Shown in pieces: positions 11,112-21,246 of a stretch of DNA of 64,000 nt (position 1 is its first letter; each line of letters opens with the position of its first letter). The stretch spans positions 12,630,502-12,694,501 of the forward strand of contig NC_091369.1 of the NCBI RefSeq assembly GCF_038502225.1, written 5' to 3'. The position numbers and the translations under genes are program-made. The stretch comes from Cherax quadricarinatus (Eukaryota; Arthropoda; Malacostraca; Decapoda; Parastacidae). The notes beneath the pieces are model-generated. The model ran no database searches. It was not told the origin of the DNA and was given only the letters and a program-made list of their open reading frames with translations.

Positions 11112-11413
11112 TGGAATACTGCTGTACATTAACATCCCCATTCAAGGCAGGTTAAATTGCAGAGCTAGAGAATGTACAGAGAACCTTCACTGCACGTATA
11201 AGTTCCATCAAACACCTTAACTACTGGGAGCGCCTGGAAGCACTTGACTTGTACTCACTAGAGCGCAGGCGAGAGAGATGTATCATAATCTACACCTGGA
11301 AGATTCTGGAGGGACTGGTCCCTAATATGCACACAACAATCACTCCATACGAAAGCAAAAGACTTGGCAGACGATGCAACATACCCCCAGTGAAAAGTAG
11401 GGGCGTCACTGGT
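11112..11413 (+). mobile_element. LINE-A host copy, left half
   Basis: Encodes the post-RT C-terminal region up to GGGGCGTCACTGGT. The copy then stops and an opposite-strand LINE-A begins. The remainder of the same copy resumes at 12084. Confidence 0.9.
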
Positions 11414-12083
11414 CTACCTGGATTCTACCTGGAGGGCATTCCGGGGATCAACGCCCCCGCGCCCCGGTCCACGACCAGGCTTCCCGGTGGATCAGGGCAT
11501 GATCAACGAGGCTGTTACTGCTGGCCGCACGCAATCCAACGTACGAACCACAGCCCGGCTGATCCGGCACCGTCTTTAGGTATCTGTCCAGCTCCCTCTT
11601 GAAGACAACCAGGGGTCTTCCCGTAATGCCCCTTATTGCTGGTGGGAGGCTGTTGAACAGTCTTGGGCCCCGGACACTTATTGAGTTTTCTCTTAGTATA
11701 CCAGTGACGCCCCTACTTTCGCTGGGGGTATGTTGCATTGCCTACCAAGTCTTTTGCTTTCGTATGGAGTGATTTCTGTGTGCATATTAGGGACCAGTCC
11801 CTCCAGAATCTTCCAGGTGTAGATTATGATATATCTCTCTCGCCTGTGCTCTAGTGAGTACAAGTCAAGTGCTTCCAGGCGCTCCCAGTAGTTAAGGTGT
11901 TTGATGGAACTTATACGTGCAGTGAAGGTTCTCTGTACATTCTCTAGCTCTGCAATTTAACCTGCCTTGAATGGGGATGTTAATGTACAGCAGTATTCCA
12001 GCCTAGAGAGAATAAGTGATTTAAAAAGGATCATCATTGGCTTAGCATATCTTGTCTTGAATGTTCTCATTATCCATCCTATC
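11414..12083 (-). mobile_element. LINE-A nested inside another LINE-A
   Basis: An opposite-strand copy of 670 bp. Its 3' tail (CTACCTGGATTCTACCTGG) lies at 11414 and its 5' truncation lies near 12083, at the position of SIMRTLKTRDAKPMMILFKS in the long copy. There are several frame breaks. Confidence 0.9.
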
Positions 12084-12371
12084 ACACTAAGAGAAAATAC
12101 AATAAGTGTCCGGGGCCCAAGACTGTTCAACAACCTCCCACCAGCAATAAGGGGCATTACGGGAAGACCCCTGGTTGTCTTCAAGAGGGAGCTGAACAGA
12201 TACCTAAAGACGGTGCCGGATCAGCCGGGCTTTGGTTCGTACGTTGGATTGCGTGCGGCCAGCAGTAACAGCCTCGTTAATCAGGCCCTGATTCACCGGG
12301 AGGCCTGGTCGTGGACCGGGCCGCGGGGGAGTTGATCCCCGGAATGCCCTCCAGGTAGACTCCAGGTAGTC
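12084..12371 (+). mobile_element. LINE-A host copy, right half
   Basis: Starts at ACACTAAGAGAAAATAC, exactly where the 11112-11413 half ended relative to intact copies. It ends in CTCCAGGTAGACTCCAGGTA and two further degenerate tail units, so the host copy's tail had at least four repeats. Confidence 0.9.
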
Positions 12372-12417
12372 GCCAGGTAGTCGCAGTGTTGTTATTGATC
12401 AGTACCGCTCGTTCCTG

Positions 12418-12654
<237 letters not shown>

Positions 12655-12684
12655 TCTGAAATCACCTGTTTACTGTGATCTTAT

Positions 12685-12687
<3 letters not shown>

Positions 12688-12769
<82 letters not shown>

Positions 12770-12772
12770 ATA
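12688..12772. repeat. (TA)n microsatellite
   Basis: TA repeats with one TTTA interruption, between the palindrome and the dispersed AT-rich repeat. Confidence 0.97.
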
Positions 12773-13110
12773 TGTCGTGCCGAATGGGCAGAACTTGCGA
12801 TCTTGGCTTAAATAGCAACGTTCATCTTGCCATATAGGACAAGTGAAAATTTGTGTATGCAATAATTTCGCCATAATCATTCTGAACCTAACGAAAAAAA
12901 TATATTTCACTGTGTTTAGTATTAAATTACTGTAAACAAATCTAAAATATATATAGTTGGGTTAGGCTAAAATAAATTGTTCTTGTTATAAAAAGGTTAG
13001 GTAAGTTTTCTTAGATTCTTTTGGTGCAAAATTAATTTTTTTACAATAACATTAATGAAAAAAATATATCTTTAAACGTATAAGAGAAAATTTTAGAAAG
13101 GACTTAATTT
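12773..13110. repeat. AT-rich dispersed repeat abutting (TA)n
   Basis: TGTCGTGCCGAATGGGCAGA opens a block that goes on through GTGAAAATTTGTGTATGCAA and CATTCTGAACCTAACG to an AT-rich end. I recognise the start as resembling an abundant decapod interspersed repeat (knowledge-based, not searched). No coding frame. Confidence 0.55.
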
Positions 13111-13112
13111 TA

Positions 13113-13148
13113 AACGTAGGTGTCACCGTGGACGGTGACACCTACGTT
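13113..13148. repeat. 16-bp-arm hairpin, partly duplicated
   Basis: AACGTAGGTGTCACCG (13113-13128) faces its complement (13133-13148) across TGGA. The segment ATGGACGGTGACACCTACG recurs at about 13161-13179, which gives a third arm. A C-rich run (13281-13300) lies beyond it in otherwise unique sequence. Confidence 0.85.
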
Positions 13149-13342
13149 CTAAGGGTAACCATGGACGGTGACACCTACGCTACTCTGAGACCTCTGCCCC
13201 TGCTTTGGTTGCTCCCTTGCAACATTGCATAGCTCTTGATGACCCACTGAAAAGTATGAAAGTACTTGAGCTAAAGATTCCCCCCCCCCCATCCCCCCCG
13301 TGGCTTGTCCTGCACAGTTAAGATCGCCCGTCTGCGATTGTT

Positions 13343-13343
<1 letters not shown>

Positions 13344-13430
<87 letters not shown>
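13344..13430. repeat. (TA)n microsatellite
   Basis: Uninterrupted TA tract. Confidence 0.98.
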
Positions 13431-13434
<4 letters not shown>

Positions 13435-14269
13435 CACACGTTGTGAAAATGTATTTTTATAGAAAAGTATGAGGAAATCTGAGGATAGCAGAGATAGATA
13501 TAATTACAGTTACAGGCAGAAGTGCAACAGAAGCACAGGAGGAATAGTAAGGGAGGAGATGGTAGGGAATATTTTCCCTGCCAAGAATAATCTCCCCACC
13601 ACTGGTCACTGACTTGATGATTTACTCGTGTTTGTTGATCTTTTCCCCTTCTGGTAATCCCTGCCTCAGTTTGTTTACATTCTCGTTTTCTACGGTCCTC
13701 ATCCCCTCATTTTCTATACTCTCCAGGGATCATGTTTCGTCATTTCTCTCTGTCATCACGGTAAATTTTCTAACACACAAGTGAATTGTTTATAAATTTG
13801 AGTGTCCTAGGGACTCCACTGAACTAAGCTAAATAAATAATTGTTAATCAGTTAGAAGTTAATTTTAAGGATGCCAGAAATGTTCTTTATAACCAGGTTG
13901 GGCTTTCTTTAAAATTGTTTAAACTTGTTTATTAATCCTATATCAGTTGTGTAATATACTTTATGGAAATAAAGTTATCATTGTCATTATCTGTTGCCAG
14001 ATTTTTAAATCATAAGATGATGGAATTGCTTGAAACATTAAATACAAATTTTATATTTTCCATTTTTCTCTCATATGGAAATTAATTTTTAATTTTGTCG
14101 CTTAAGGGGCACTTCAGTTCCCCTATCTTATAATATGTTAATTTTTCCCTATAATCTACCTTGTCCATAATTGTTATCGCATTTGCTTAGTCTGCTTTCG
14201 TAAGGTGAAGTCTAGAATGTTTCTTAATTCATGGTATAACTTAACAAATCTTTGAGGACAATAGTGAGA
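13431..14269. other. AT-rich sequence without a gene
   Basis: No long open frame or known repeat. One AATAAAGTTATCATTGTCAT segment near 13968 resembles the 3' end of a retroposon, but no coding part precedes it. Confidence 0.6.
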
Positions 14270-14357
14270 AGTTACGAAAGAGCTTGGAATTTGGTTATTC
14301 TTTCACAGTGATTGTTTTGCATATTCTGATATCACCTGTTTACTGTGATCTTATTGC

Positions 14358-14395
<38 letters not shown>

Positions 14396-14397
14396 AG
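14270..14397 (+). repeat. Single-armed relative of the 12.5-kb palindrome, ending in (TG)n
   Basis: TTACGAAAGAGCTTGGAATT and GATTGTTTTGCATATTCTGA match the right arm of the 12.5-kb palindrome. CACCTGTTTACTGTGATC, a short TA run and (TG)n at 14369-14395 follow. 14400-14760 is unique sequence. Confidence 0.8.
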
Positions 14398-14762
14398 TTC
14401 GTAGTTCTCAGTAACGAATAAATGAATTGCAAGTAAAGAGTGAAGATGAGAACATTTTCTTTCAATGGTTTAATATAGCAATTAAGAGAAGTTTCCCCAA
14501 AATATTTCAAGGTGATCCCTCGAGTTATAAAACCCATCTTTAGTGGCATTCCCAGAAATTTATTTTTCCCCCAGATAATCATTTTAGAGGGGAATGTGTG
14601 TTGTTTTTTCAGGAAAGGGGAAAGTGGCCTTCAGGGGAGCCCTGGGGGTCAAAGTCTAGCCCCTGGAATGTTAAAGTTTTCTCTCTACTTAAAAGTTAAG
14701 TGTTTCCTGCGTGTGGGAAGGAGGTTATAAAGCCGTCCCTGGGAGGCTGATGGTGGGAGGTG

Positions 14763-14792
14763 GAGAGAGAGAGAGAGAGAGAGAGAGTGAGT

Positions 14793-14884
<92 letters not shown>
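14763..14884. repeat. (GA)n microsatellite
   Basis: About 120 bp of GA with a GTGA interruption near 14788. Confidence 0.97.
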
Positions 14885-14888
<4 letters not shown>

Positions 14889-14985
14889 CGTTGGGAAGAG
14901 TGAGTATGGTATTAGGTAGTAATTTTTTTTAAGTTATCAAAACTGGATACGTTAACTGTATGCTGCTACACTAATTTTGATGATA

Positions 14986-15154
14986 GCCCCCTGGCTGCCT
15001 TCAAGAGGGAGCTGGACAGATACCTAAAGTCAGTACCCCATCAGCCGGGCTGTGGTTCCTGGTCGATCAGGTCCTGATCCACCAGGAGGCCTGGTCAAGG
15101 ACTGGCCCGCGGGGGCGTTGATCCTTGGAACACCCTCCAGGTAGACTCCAGGTA
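14986..15154 (+). mobile_element. LINE-A 3' fragment with internal deletion
   Basis: Coding end CCCCTGGCTGCCTTCAAGAG through to the stop and CTCCAGGTAGACTCCAGGTA. About 45 bp after GGGCTGTGGTTC are missing compared with other copies. Confidence 0.9.
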
Positions 15155-15186
15155 GAGTTACAATAGTAGGAACAAAACCTATTACA

Positions 15187-15440
15187 TTTCCCTGTCATAT
15201 TCCATCACACAGGATGGGTCTCCCTGTCATATTCCATCACACAGGATGGGTTTCCCTGTCATATTCCATCACACAAGATGGGTTTCCCTGTCATATTCCA
15301 TCACACAGGATGGGTTTCCCTGTCATATTCCATCACACAGGATGGGTTTTCCTGTCATATTCCATCACACAGGATGGGTTTCCCTGTCATATTCCATCAC
15401 ACAGGATGGGTTTCCCTGTCATATTCCATCACACAGGATG
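15187..15440. repeat. 32-bp minisatellite, about 8 copies
   Basis: Unit GGGTTTCCCTGTCATATTCC plus ATCACACAGGAT. Near-identical copies, so a recent expansion. The open frames are artefacts. Confidence 0.96.
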
Positions 15441-15493
15441 AGTGACATACGTAGTGTTGAAATGTGTCAGGCTGAGTTGGGAGACTTCAGTAC

Positions 15494-15628
15494 TCGATCG
15501 GCCAGGCTATGTGTGGCCAGCAGTAACAACCTGATTGATTAGGCCTTGATCCACAGGGAGGCTTGGTCAAGGACTGGGCCGTGGGGGCGTTGACCCTCTT
15601 TAACAACCTCCAGGTAGACTTCAAGTAG
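15494..15628 (+). mobile_element. LINE-A 3' fragment
   Basis: CGATCGGCCAGGCT, GCCAGCAGTAACAACCTG, GGGGGCGTTGACC and an ACCTCCAGGTAGACTTCAAG tail, in the expected order. Confidence 0.85.
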
Positions 15629-15724
15629 GGCACTGAGGGCAAGATTACCAGCTTGTCATTTTTCAAATCAGTGTACAAACTGCATCGCTAACACACGTAC
15701 CTCGTAGACCTGGGTTACTTAACC

Positions 15725-16290
15725 TCAGCTTATTTGCAAGCTGAGAGCTTTTATTCTGCCTCAGCTTATTTGCAAGCTAAGAGCTCTCATCCTACTGAAA
15801 CTTATTTACAAGCTAAGAGCTGTTATCCTACCTCAGCTCATTTACAACCTGCCGAAATGCCTAGCCATGCTAGGTGTTCTAGTGGTACACTCTGTAATTA
15901 TTATTTTACTACATGTAAACCACACAATAACCAAATTCTGTAAACTCAGCATTGTAATCCTTATAGAGAATAAACTTTGAATTTGAACCTAAAAACTATT
16001 ATTCAACTCAGCCTCAGTTACAAGCTAAGAACTGTTATCTACCTCAGCTCATCTCCGAGACAATAATAGATGGATGTACCATGAAAGCCTCTGAAGCAGT
16101 GGGTAGACATTCCCAGTCGGTGTCATGTACTACCACTCCCCTGGCACGATGATTTAGACACCTGGGCAACATCTGGGTGTCTGACATTTTATTGGTATTA
16201 TATACCATCCTCCTGGGATGCCACCCGCAGCAGTCAGTTGGCACCCAGGTACCTAATTACTTCTACGTGAACAGAGACAACATTGTAATC
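15725..16290 (-). repeat. SINE-1 debris
   Basis: Four copies of a 38-44-bp segment containing TTTACAAGCTAAGAGCTGTT and ACCTCAGCTCATTT lie at 15725-15870, and another lies at about 16025-16055. A body piece, TGGGATGCCACCCGCAGCAG with the ACCCAGGTACCTAATTAC stretch, lies at about 16216-16280. All match the 24.99-25.24-kb SINE. Between them, GAGAATAAACTTTGAATTTG near 15967 looks like another retroposon end. Confidence 0.65.
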
Positions 16291-16299
16291 GCCATATTA

Positions 16300-16350
16300 C
16301 AGGCCTGGTGAAGACAGCTCTGAGGGCGAAACGTTTCGTCAATAAATATA
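16300..16350 (+). repeat. P1-like stem-loop unit
   Basis: TGAAGACAGCTCTGAGGGCG, then GAAACGTTTCGTCAATAAAT. The GAAACGTTTC palindrome and the AATAAA are kept, but the stem is degraded. Confidence 0.6.
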
Positions 16351-17700
16351 TATGTATGTTGCATATGTATCCTCCTCTCCCCCCCTCACCACCTCCTTCC
16401 ACTCCCCCTCCTCCCTCTCCCTACCACCCTTTCCCCTCACTAATTCTTACTCCTCTACCATCTCCACCACATCTACTCCCCACCATCTTCTGCTCCCCCA
16501 CTATCTACTCCCTACCATCTCCTACTCCCCCACCATCTCCAACAAATCTGCTCCCCACCATCTTCTGCTCCCCTACCATCTACTCCCTACCATCTCCTAC
16601 TCTCCCACCATATACTACTACTCCCTCACCATCTCCCTCACATCTACTCCCCACCATCTACTCGCTACAATCTCATGCCCCCCCGCCTTTTCCTACTCCC
16701 ACACCATCTACTACTCCCCCACCATTTATCCTACATCTACTTCCCACCATCCGCTCCTCCACATCTACTCCCCACCATCTGCTCCCCCACCATCTACTTT
16801 CTACCATCTCATACTCCCCACCATCTGCTACTCCCCCACCATCTGCTACTCCCCCACCATCTCCTACTACTCCCCCACCATCTCCTACTACTCCCCCACC
16901 ATCTCCCTCTCATCTGCTCTCTACCATCTGCTCCCCCACATCTACTCGCCACCATCTCCTGCTCCCCCACTACCTACTCCCCACCATCTCCTACTCCCCA
17001 CCATCTACTCCACACCATCTACTCCCCACCATCTACTCGCCAAGCACCGCCCACTCCCCCACCATCTCCCTCTCCTTCACCCTCTCCCACATCTCCCACT
17101 GCCTCCTCCCACTTCCCCACCACTTCCTCCCCTACCACCACCTCTTCCCACTCCCTCACCACCTCCCACTTCCCCACCATCTCCCACTCCCCTACCACCA
17201 CCTCCCACTACCTCCCACTCGCCGACCACTACCTACTCCCCCACCACTACCTCCCACTCCCCCACCACCTCCCATTCCCCCACCACCACCTCCCACTCCC
17301 CCACCACTACCTCCCACTCCCCCACCACCACCAATCAATCCCCTACCACCACTTCCTACTCCACCACCACCTCCCACTCCCACACAATACCGCCTCCCAC
17401 TCCCCCATCACTATTTCCCACTTCCCTACCACCATTTCCCGCTCCCCCACCACCATTTCCCACTCCCCCACCACCACCTCCCACTCCCCCACCACCACTT
17501 CCCGCTCCCCCACCACCATTTCCCACTCCCCCACCACCACCTCCCATTCCCCCACCACCACTTCCCGCTCCCCCACCACCATTTCCCATTCCCCCACCAC
17601 CACCCCCACCACCACTGTCTCCCACCACCACTGCCCCCCACCACCACCATCCCCACCACACCATCCCCACCACCACCTCCCACCTCAGAAAAACCACTAG
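16351..17700. repeat. 1.35-kb polypyrimidine-rich tract
   Basis: The plus strand is almost free of G and consists of CCACCATCTACTCCC-like and CCCACCACCACCTCCCACTC-like blocks of irregular period. All three plus frames are open for 340-467 codons because stops need G or TA combinations that are rare here. No methionine-anchored domain or known motif, so not a gene. It could adopt non-B DNA (inference). Confidence 0.92.
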
Positions 17701-18197
17701 CCACTAATTAAGGCAAGCAGTTAATTAGTTAGTGAAGGAGAGAGTAGCGTGTCAATTGAGGTAGAGGAGAGTCGCGATGAAGTTAACCCAAACGACAGCT
17801 TAACGACCCAACTACCTTAAAGGAGCGCTAACGAGCCTCTACTTTACGATAAGGCGGAGCACCACGACGCGTCGTGTCGATGGTTACGGCAGGTAACGTC
17901 TGGCTGATCCACCTTGTTGCTTGCTCATTCTTGCTTTATGTACCTCTGCAGGGCAGAGATTAACCCACGGTGGGTCGAGCCTTCACTACGTGCCCAGAAT
18001 GACACACACACGGGTTTTGCGCTTTATAACAACGACAACATCAGCAACTACAATATCAACTACAACAGTGACAAACACGTAGATGCAATAATAACTACAT
18101 TAACAACTTCAACAATACCTATAACAATAACTACAACAACAATAAAAATAATAATGGCTTTGGAAAAAGAATGGGAGAAAGAGGCAGAAAAGATATG
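17701..18197. other. Unique stretch without a gene
   Basis: Contains a short perfect palindrome CACGACGCGTCGTG (17861-17874) and an ACAACA-rich run at 18020-18150. No supported coding frame. Confidence 0.6.
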
Positions 18198-18273
18198 AGG
18201 GAGGTACACATTATTATTATAATCAAAAAAGAAGCGCTAAGCCACAAGGACTATACAGCAGGGAGGTACACAT
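18198..18273 (-). mobile_element. mSINE insertion with 14-bp target duplication
   Basis: AGGGAGGTACACAT occurs at 18198-18211 and again at 18260-18273. Between them lies a 48-bp insert which, on the minus strand, reads GCTGTATAGTCCTTGTGGCT...GATTATAATAATA. The perfect duplication and the AT-rich 3' tail are marks of LINE-type retroposition. Confidence 0.9.
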
Positions 18274-18289
18274 GAAAACAAAACTAGAT

Positions 18290-18375
18290 TACACACACAC
18301 ACACACACACACACCTTTATCCATTTTATTTGTACCGCACATCGTCGCCTCAAACAGCTCTGAAAATCCTCATTA

Positions 18376-18421
<46 letters not shown>
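18290..18421. repeat. (AC)n and (CT)n microsatellites
   Basis: (AC)n at about 18290-18315, unique sequence, then (CT)n at 18379-18421. The CT tract directly abuts the 3' end of a LINE-B copy. Confidence 0.95.
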
Positions 18422-18426
<5 letters not shown>

Positions 18427-18427
18427 T

Positions 18428-18987
18428 AGGGTTTATCGAGCTAAGAGCCTTTTGTTGTTATGAGACATACCAGATGCGAGATACGTCGAAGTTCTCTAAG
18501 CTTCCTGGCCGCCTTGTTTGCAAGATTTACATCGTGGTTCTTCATGGTCGGTTTGGAGTCAGATTTCAGCCCAAGGATATCAGTTTCGTCCCCGGGTACC
18601 AACATTCTCCCATTCATACTTACTACTGCTCTGGCATTACCATTATGGGGCCTAGAGACCATCATCATTTGTGTTTTTTTCAGGTGCAAATGTTACCTGT
18701 CATCGGTTTCCCCAAGCTGGTGATTGATGTAGCTTAGAGCAGCTGGCATTTCCTCTCTTGGATAAGTAAATGTCAAGAGTACAGTCGTCTGCATATGCAT
18801 GGGATTCTGGGATGAGTTGAAGGAGGTCATCGAAGTAGACATTCCATAACAATGGCCCCAGCACATTTCACTGTGGAACACTTGCACCAATAGGATGTCT
18901 TGCTGACTCTGTCCCATTGAGAACTACCCTTAGTGGAGGAGACATGGTGCAGAGCCTGCAGTTTCCAGGGCTTTCAGTTTTACCAAG

Positions 18988-18990
<3 letters not shown>
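18428..18990 (-). mobile_element. LINE-B copy with internal deletion, inside (GA)n
   Basis: On the minus strand it corresponds to the middle of the 51.8-54.7-kb element, with readable motifs FTYPREEMPAALSYINHQL and MMVSRPHNGNARAVVSMNG. It is shortened: about 500 bp encoding the C-terminus are deleted, so the 3' UTR (TTGTTGTTATGAGACATAC, 18454 on) joins directly to the CAGATGCGAGATAC coding segment. The catalytic RT core is not included. Frame breaks are present. (CT)n lies on both sides. Confidence 0.88.
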
Positions 18991-18992
<2 letters not shown>

Positions 18993-19028
<36 letters not shown>

Positions 19029-19180
19029 TACACATGTGAGAGAATGTATGTGAATGTATAAACTCAGCATCCGTGATGGTGTTTGGGAAGCTTCTCCGAC
19101 TTTCTATGTTGACTGATCACTTGCTCATATTTATCCTTGAGATCAAGTTCTTCCCCACTGCTTCATCCCAGTAGCAGGAC

Positions 19181-19243
<63 letters not shown>
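18993..19243. repeat. (CT)n microsatellites
   Basis: Two CT tracts, 18993-19024 and 19182-19243, separated by unique sequence. The first marks the 5' junction of the LINE-B copy. 19244-19398 is T/G-rich with no gene. Confidence 0.93.
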
Positions 19244-19246
<3 letters not shown>

Positions 19247-19398
19247 GCCAGTCTGTCTCTGGGTCTTTTTTTGTGTCTGTACATCAGTCTGTCTGTCCGT
19301 CATTTTTTGTGTTTATATGGTGTGTGAATGTGTTTGTGAAGATTCTTTTCTTTGTCAGAGTCTCTGTTTTCATTGAGGATTTTAGACACTATACATGA

Positions 19399-19452
19399 GA
19401 ACATAGGAAAGAAGTACTGCAGTAGGCCTACTGGCCCATGCTAGGCAGGTCC
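19399..19452 (-). repeat. LINE-D 3' tail
   Basis: The reverse complement reads GACCTGCCTAGCATGGGCCA, then GTAGGCCTACTGCAGTACTT and TTATGTTC-like bases, as at 62.9 kb. Confidence 0.7.
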
Positions 19453-19469
19453 AAGTCACCTATTGGCCT

Positions 19470-19540
19470 GAAAATTAGACACATGTGCAACATCTGGGTA
19501 TGTTTATTGCAGACCTTTCGTCAATCAGTGGATTTATCAG
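19470..19540 (-). repeat. P1 arm
   Basis: TTAGACACATGTGCAACATC, a TTTATTGCAGACCTTTCGTC block and CAGTGGATTTATCAGTAC are in P1 order on the minus strand. 19541-19661 is unique. Confidence 0.7.
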
Positions 19541-19661
19541 TACAAATTTCAAGGTATTGTTTACCATTTATGTACAACTTGTCAGACGCTGCAACATCAT
19601 GGAATCTTTGTACAGAGGACATTTCAACAACCTTCTTAACTGTGAAAAATGGTTTTGAAAA

Positions 19662-20212
19662 CCAGTGGAAGCAGGTCATACCCGAGGGACGAGTCAGTAG
19701 TAGTTAAATAGGTTGAAGATTGAGACACTTATGTAACACATGGGAATCTTTATTAAGGAAACGTTTCGCTACACAGTGGCTTCATCAGTCCAGTACAAAG
19801 CAGAGAGGTGTAAGGAGAGGAGGAGTTTGAGGTAATCAGTCCCTCAGCCTGGAATAGATGTGTACAAGAGTGGTGGACTGAACACATCGATTCCAGGCTG
19901 AGGGTTACCTGGAGGTTACCTGGAGGTTATTCCGGGGATCAACGCCCCCGCGGCCCGGTCCATGACCAGGCCTCCCGATGGATCAGGGCCTGATCAACTA
20001 GGCTGTTACTGCTGGCCGCACGCAGTCCAACGAGGGACTGGTTACCTCAAACTACTCTTCTTACACCTCTCTGCTTTGTACTGGACTGATGAAGCCACTG
20101 TGTAGCGAAACGTTTCCTTAATAAAGATTCCCATGTGTTACATAAGTGTCTCAATCTTCAACCTTCTTAACTACTATTGACTCGTCCCTCGGGTATGACC
20201 TGCTTCCACTGG
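19662..20212. repeat. P1 palindrome with about 200-bp arms, split by a LINE-A
   Basis: The left arm, 19662-19873, runs from CCAGTGGAAGCAGG to TGTGT. The right arm, 19890-19904 plus 20033-20212, is its near-exact reverse complement. The centre is ACAAGAGTGGTGGACTGA. Each arm includes GACTGATGAAGCCAC...GCGAAACGTTTCC, AATAAAGATTCCC and ACATAAGTGTCTCAATC. This is the longest inverted repeat in the window. Confidence 0.92.
19905..20032 (-). mobile_element. LINE-A insertion in the palindrome centre
   Basis: TTACCTGGAGGTTACCTGGA begins at 19905 and the copy ends at GCACGCAGTCCAACG. Flanks read GCTGAGGG on the left and GAGGGACTGG on the right, consistent with a 4-5-bp target duplication in the P1 sequence GGCTGAGGGACTGG. 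Confidence 0.9.
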
Positions 20213-20560
20213 AATATCCCGCCTACCAGTGACAGTGTCTTCGTCTGCTACACGCCCGTCACCACTTGACGCCAGTATATAAGCGCCAGTTTTCTTGCCT
20301 GTGCTTCGCCGGGTCACCATCAAGAAAAGACCCGGCCAGGACCTCACCAGAGAACCTACTTGCCTGTGGTTCAGACTCTTCACGACTACGGTGCTCTTCA
20401 TACCAACTCCAAGGCTGAGGGACTAGAGCAAGCTTGCTGTAGTGCTCCTGCTGACTCTATTTGACTGAAGAAGCCTACTGTGGAAACAAGACAACATACC
20501 AAGCCTAGTGTGTAGGCGAAACGTTTCAACAATAAAGATACGTAAATATGCAAATGGTAT
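20213..20560 (+). repeat. P1 cassette with TATA box and AATAAA
   Basis: After the palindrome arm the sequence runs CTACCAGTGACAGTGTCTTC, TATATAAGCG (20276-20285), then ACTCCAAGGCTGAGGGACT, GACTGAAGAAGCCTAC and GTAGGCGAAACGTTTC, and AATAAAGATAC (20531 on). The same order is present on the minus strand at 24.2-24.45 kb. It has the layout of a short pol II unit or an LTR (inference). The stem-loop here is opened by an insert of about 35 nt. Confidence 0.7.
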
Positions 20561-21246
20561 ACAATACCGACAAATTGATAAGTAAGACACATGTGCAACA
20601 GTTGTACATGTGTCTTCCTTATCAACAATAAAGATACTCAACCGTTGCACATGTGTCTTCCTTATCATAGTTCGTACTGCCTGATTGTGATTAACCTCTA
20701 TAGAAATTTTTGTCAACAAATGTGTGTTCTTGTACGTGTTTGTGGTGAAGGGAATGGGAGAGAAGGGAAGGGGAGAGAAGGGAAGGTGAAATGAGGGAAG
20801 GTTCGTAAGGTATAGCAAGAGGGAAAAATTGGGAGGTGTTGCTGTGTGGAAGGAAGAATGAGGAATTTGGGGGTGAAAATAGAAGGGAGTTTAACAGATG
20901 AACCGGGAGTTTGGGAGGTGCCTTAGAATGGAAATGGGAGGGGAGGGGGGAGTTGGGAGTGTAATTGGGACGGGGGTATGGAAAATGGTTGGGGAGATCT
21001 TGAGGCGGGGTGATGGAAATGGAAGAGGGAATAAGATAGGCCTGAAAGGTGCCTAAAAGAGAGGCTGGCTGGCATCCCTCTGGCACCCTCTCTAGCACTC
21101 CCCTGGCACCCTCTCTGGCACCCCCCTGGCACCCCCTCTGGCACCCTTGCCAACGTTTACACTTGTATTGATTAGCTTTCCTTCCTCGTTACCATGGTAA
21201 CATCTTCCAGTTACTACCTGCGGCGGCTGATGCTCTCACACTGCTA
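20561..21246. other. G-rich low-complexity stretch, no gene
   Basis: 20580-20665 repeats the P1 end (ACATGTGTCTTCCTTATCA twice, facing). From 20745 it is GGGA-rich, followed by CTGGCACCC repeats at 21070-21145. Open frames are short and lack motifs. Confidence 0.6.

Noticed and set aside
16308..17711. Proline/serine-rich proteins of 341-467 codons
   Set aside because: All three plus frames are open across a pyrimidine-only tract, so the openness is compositional.
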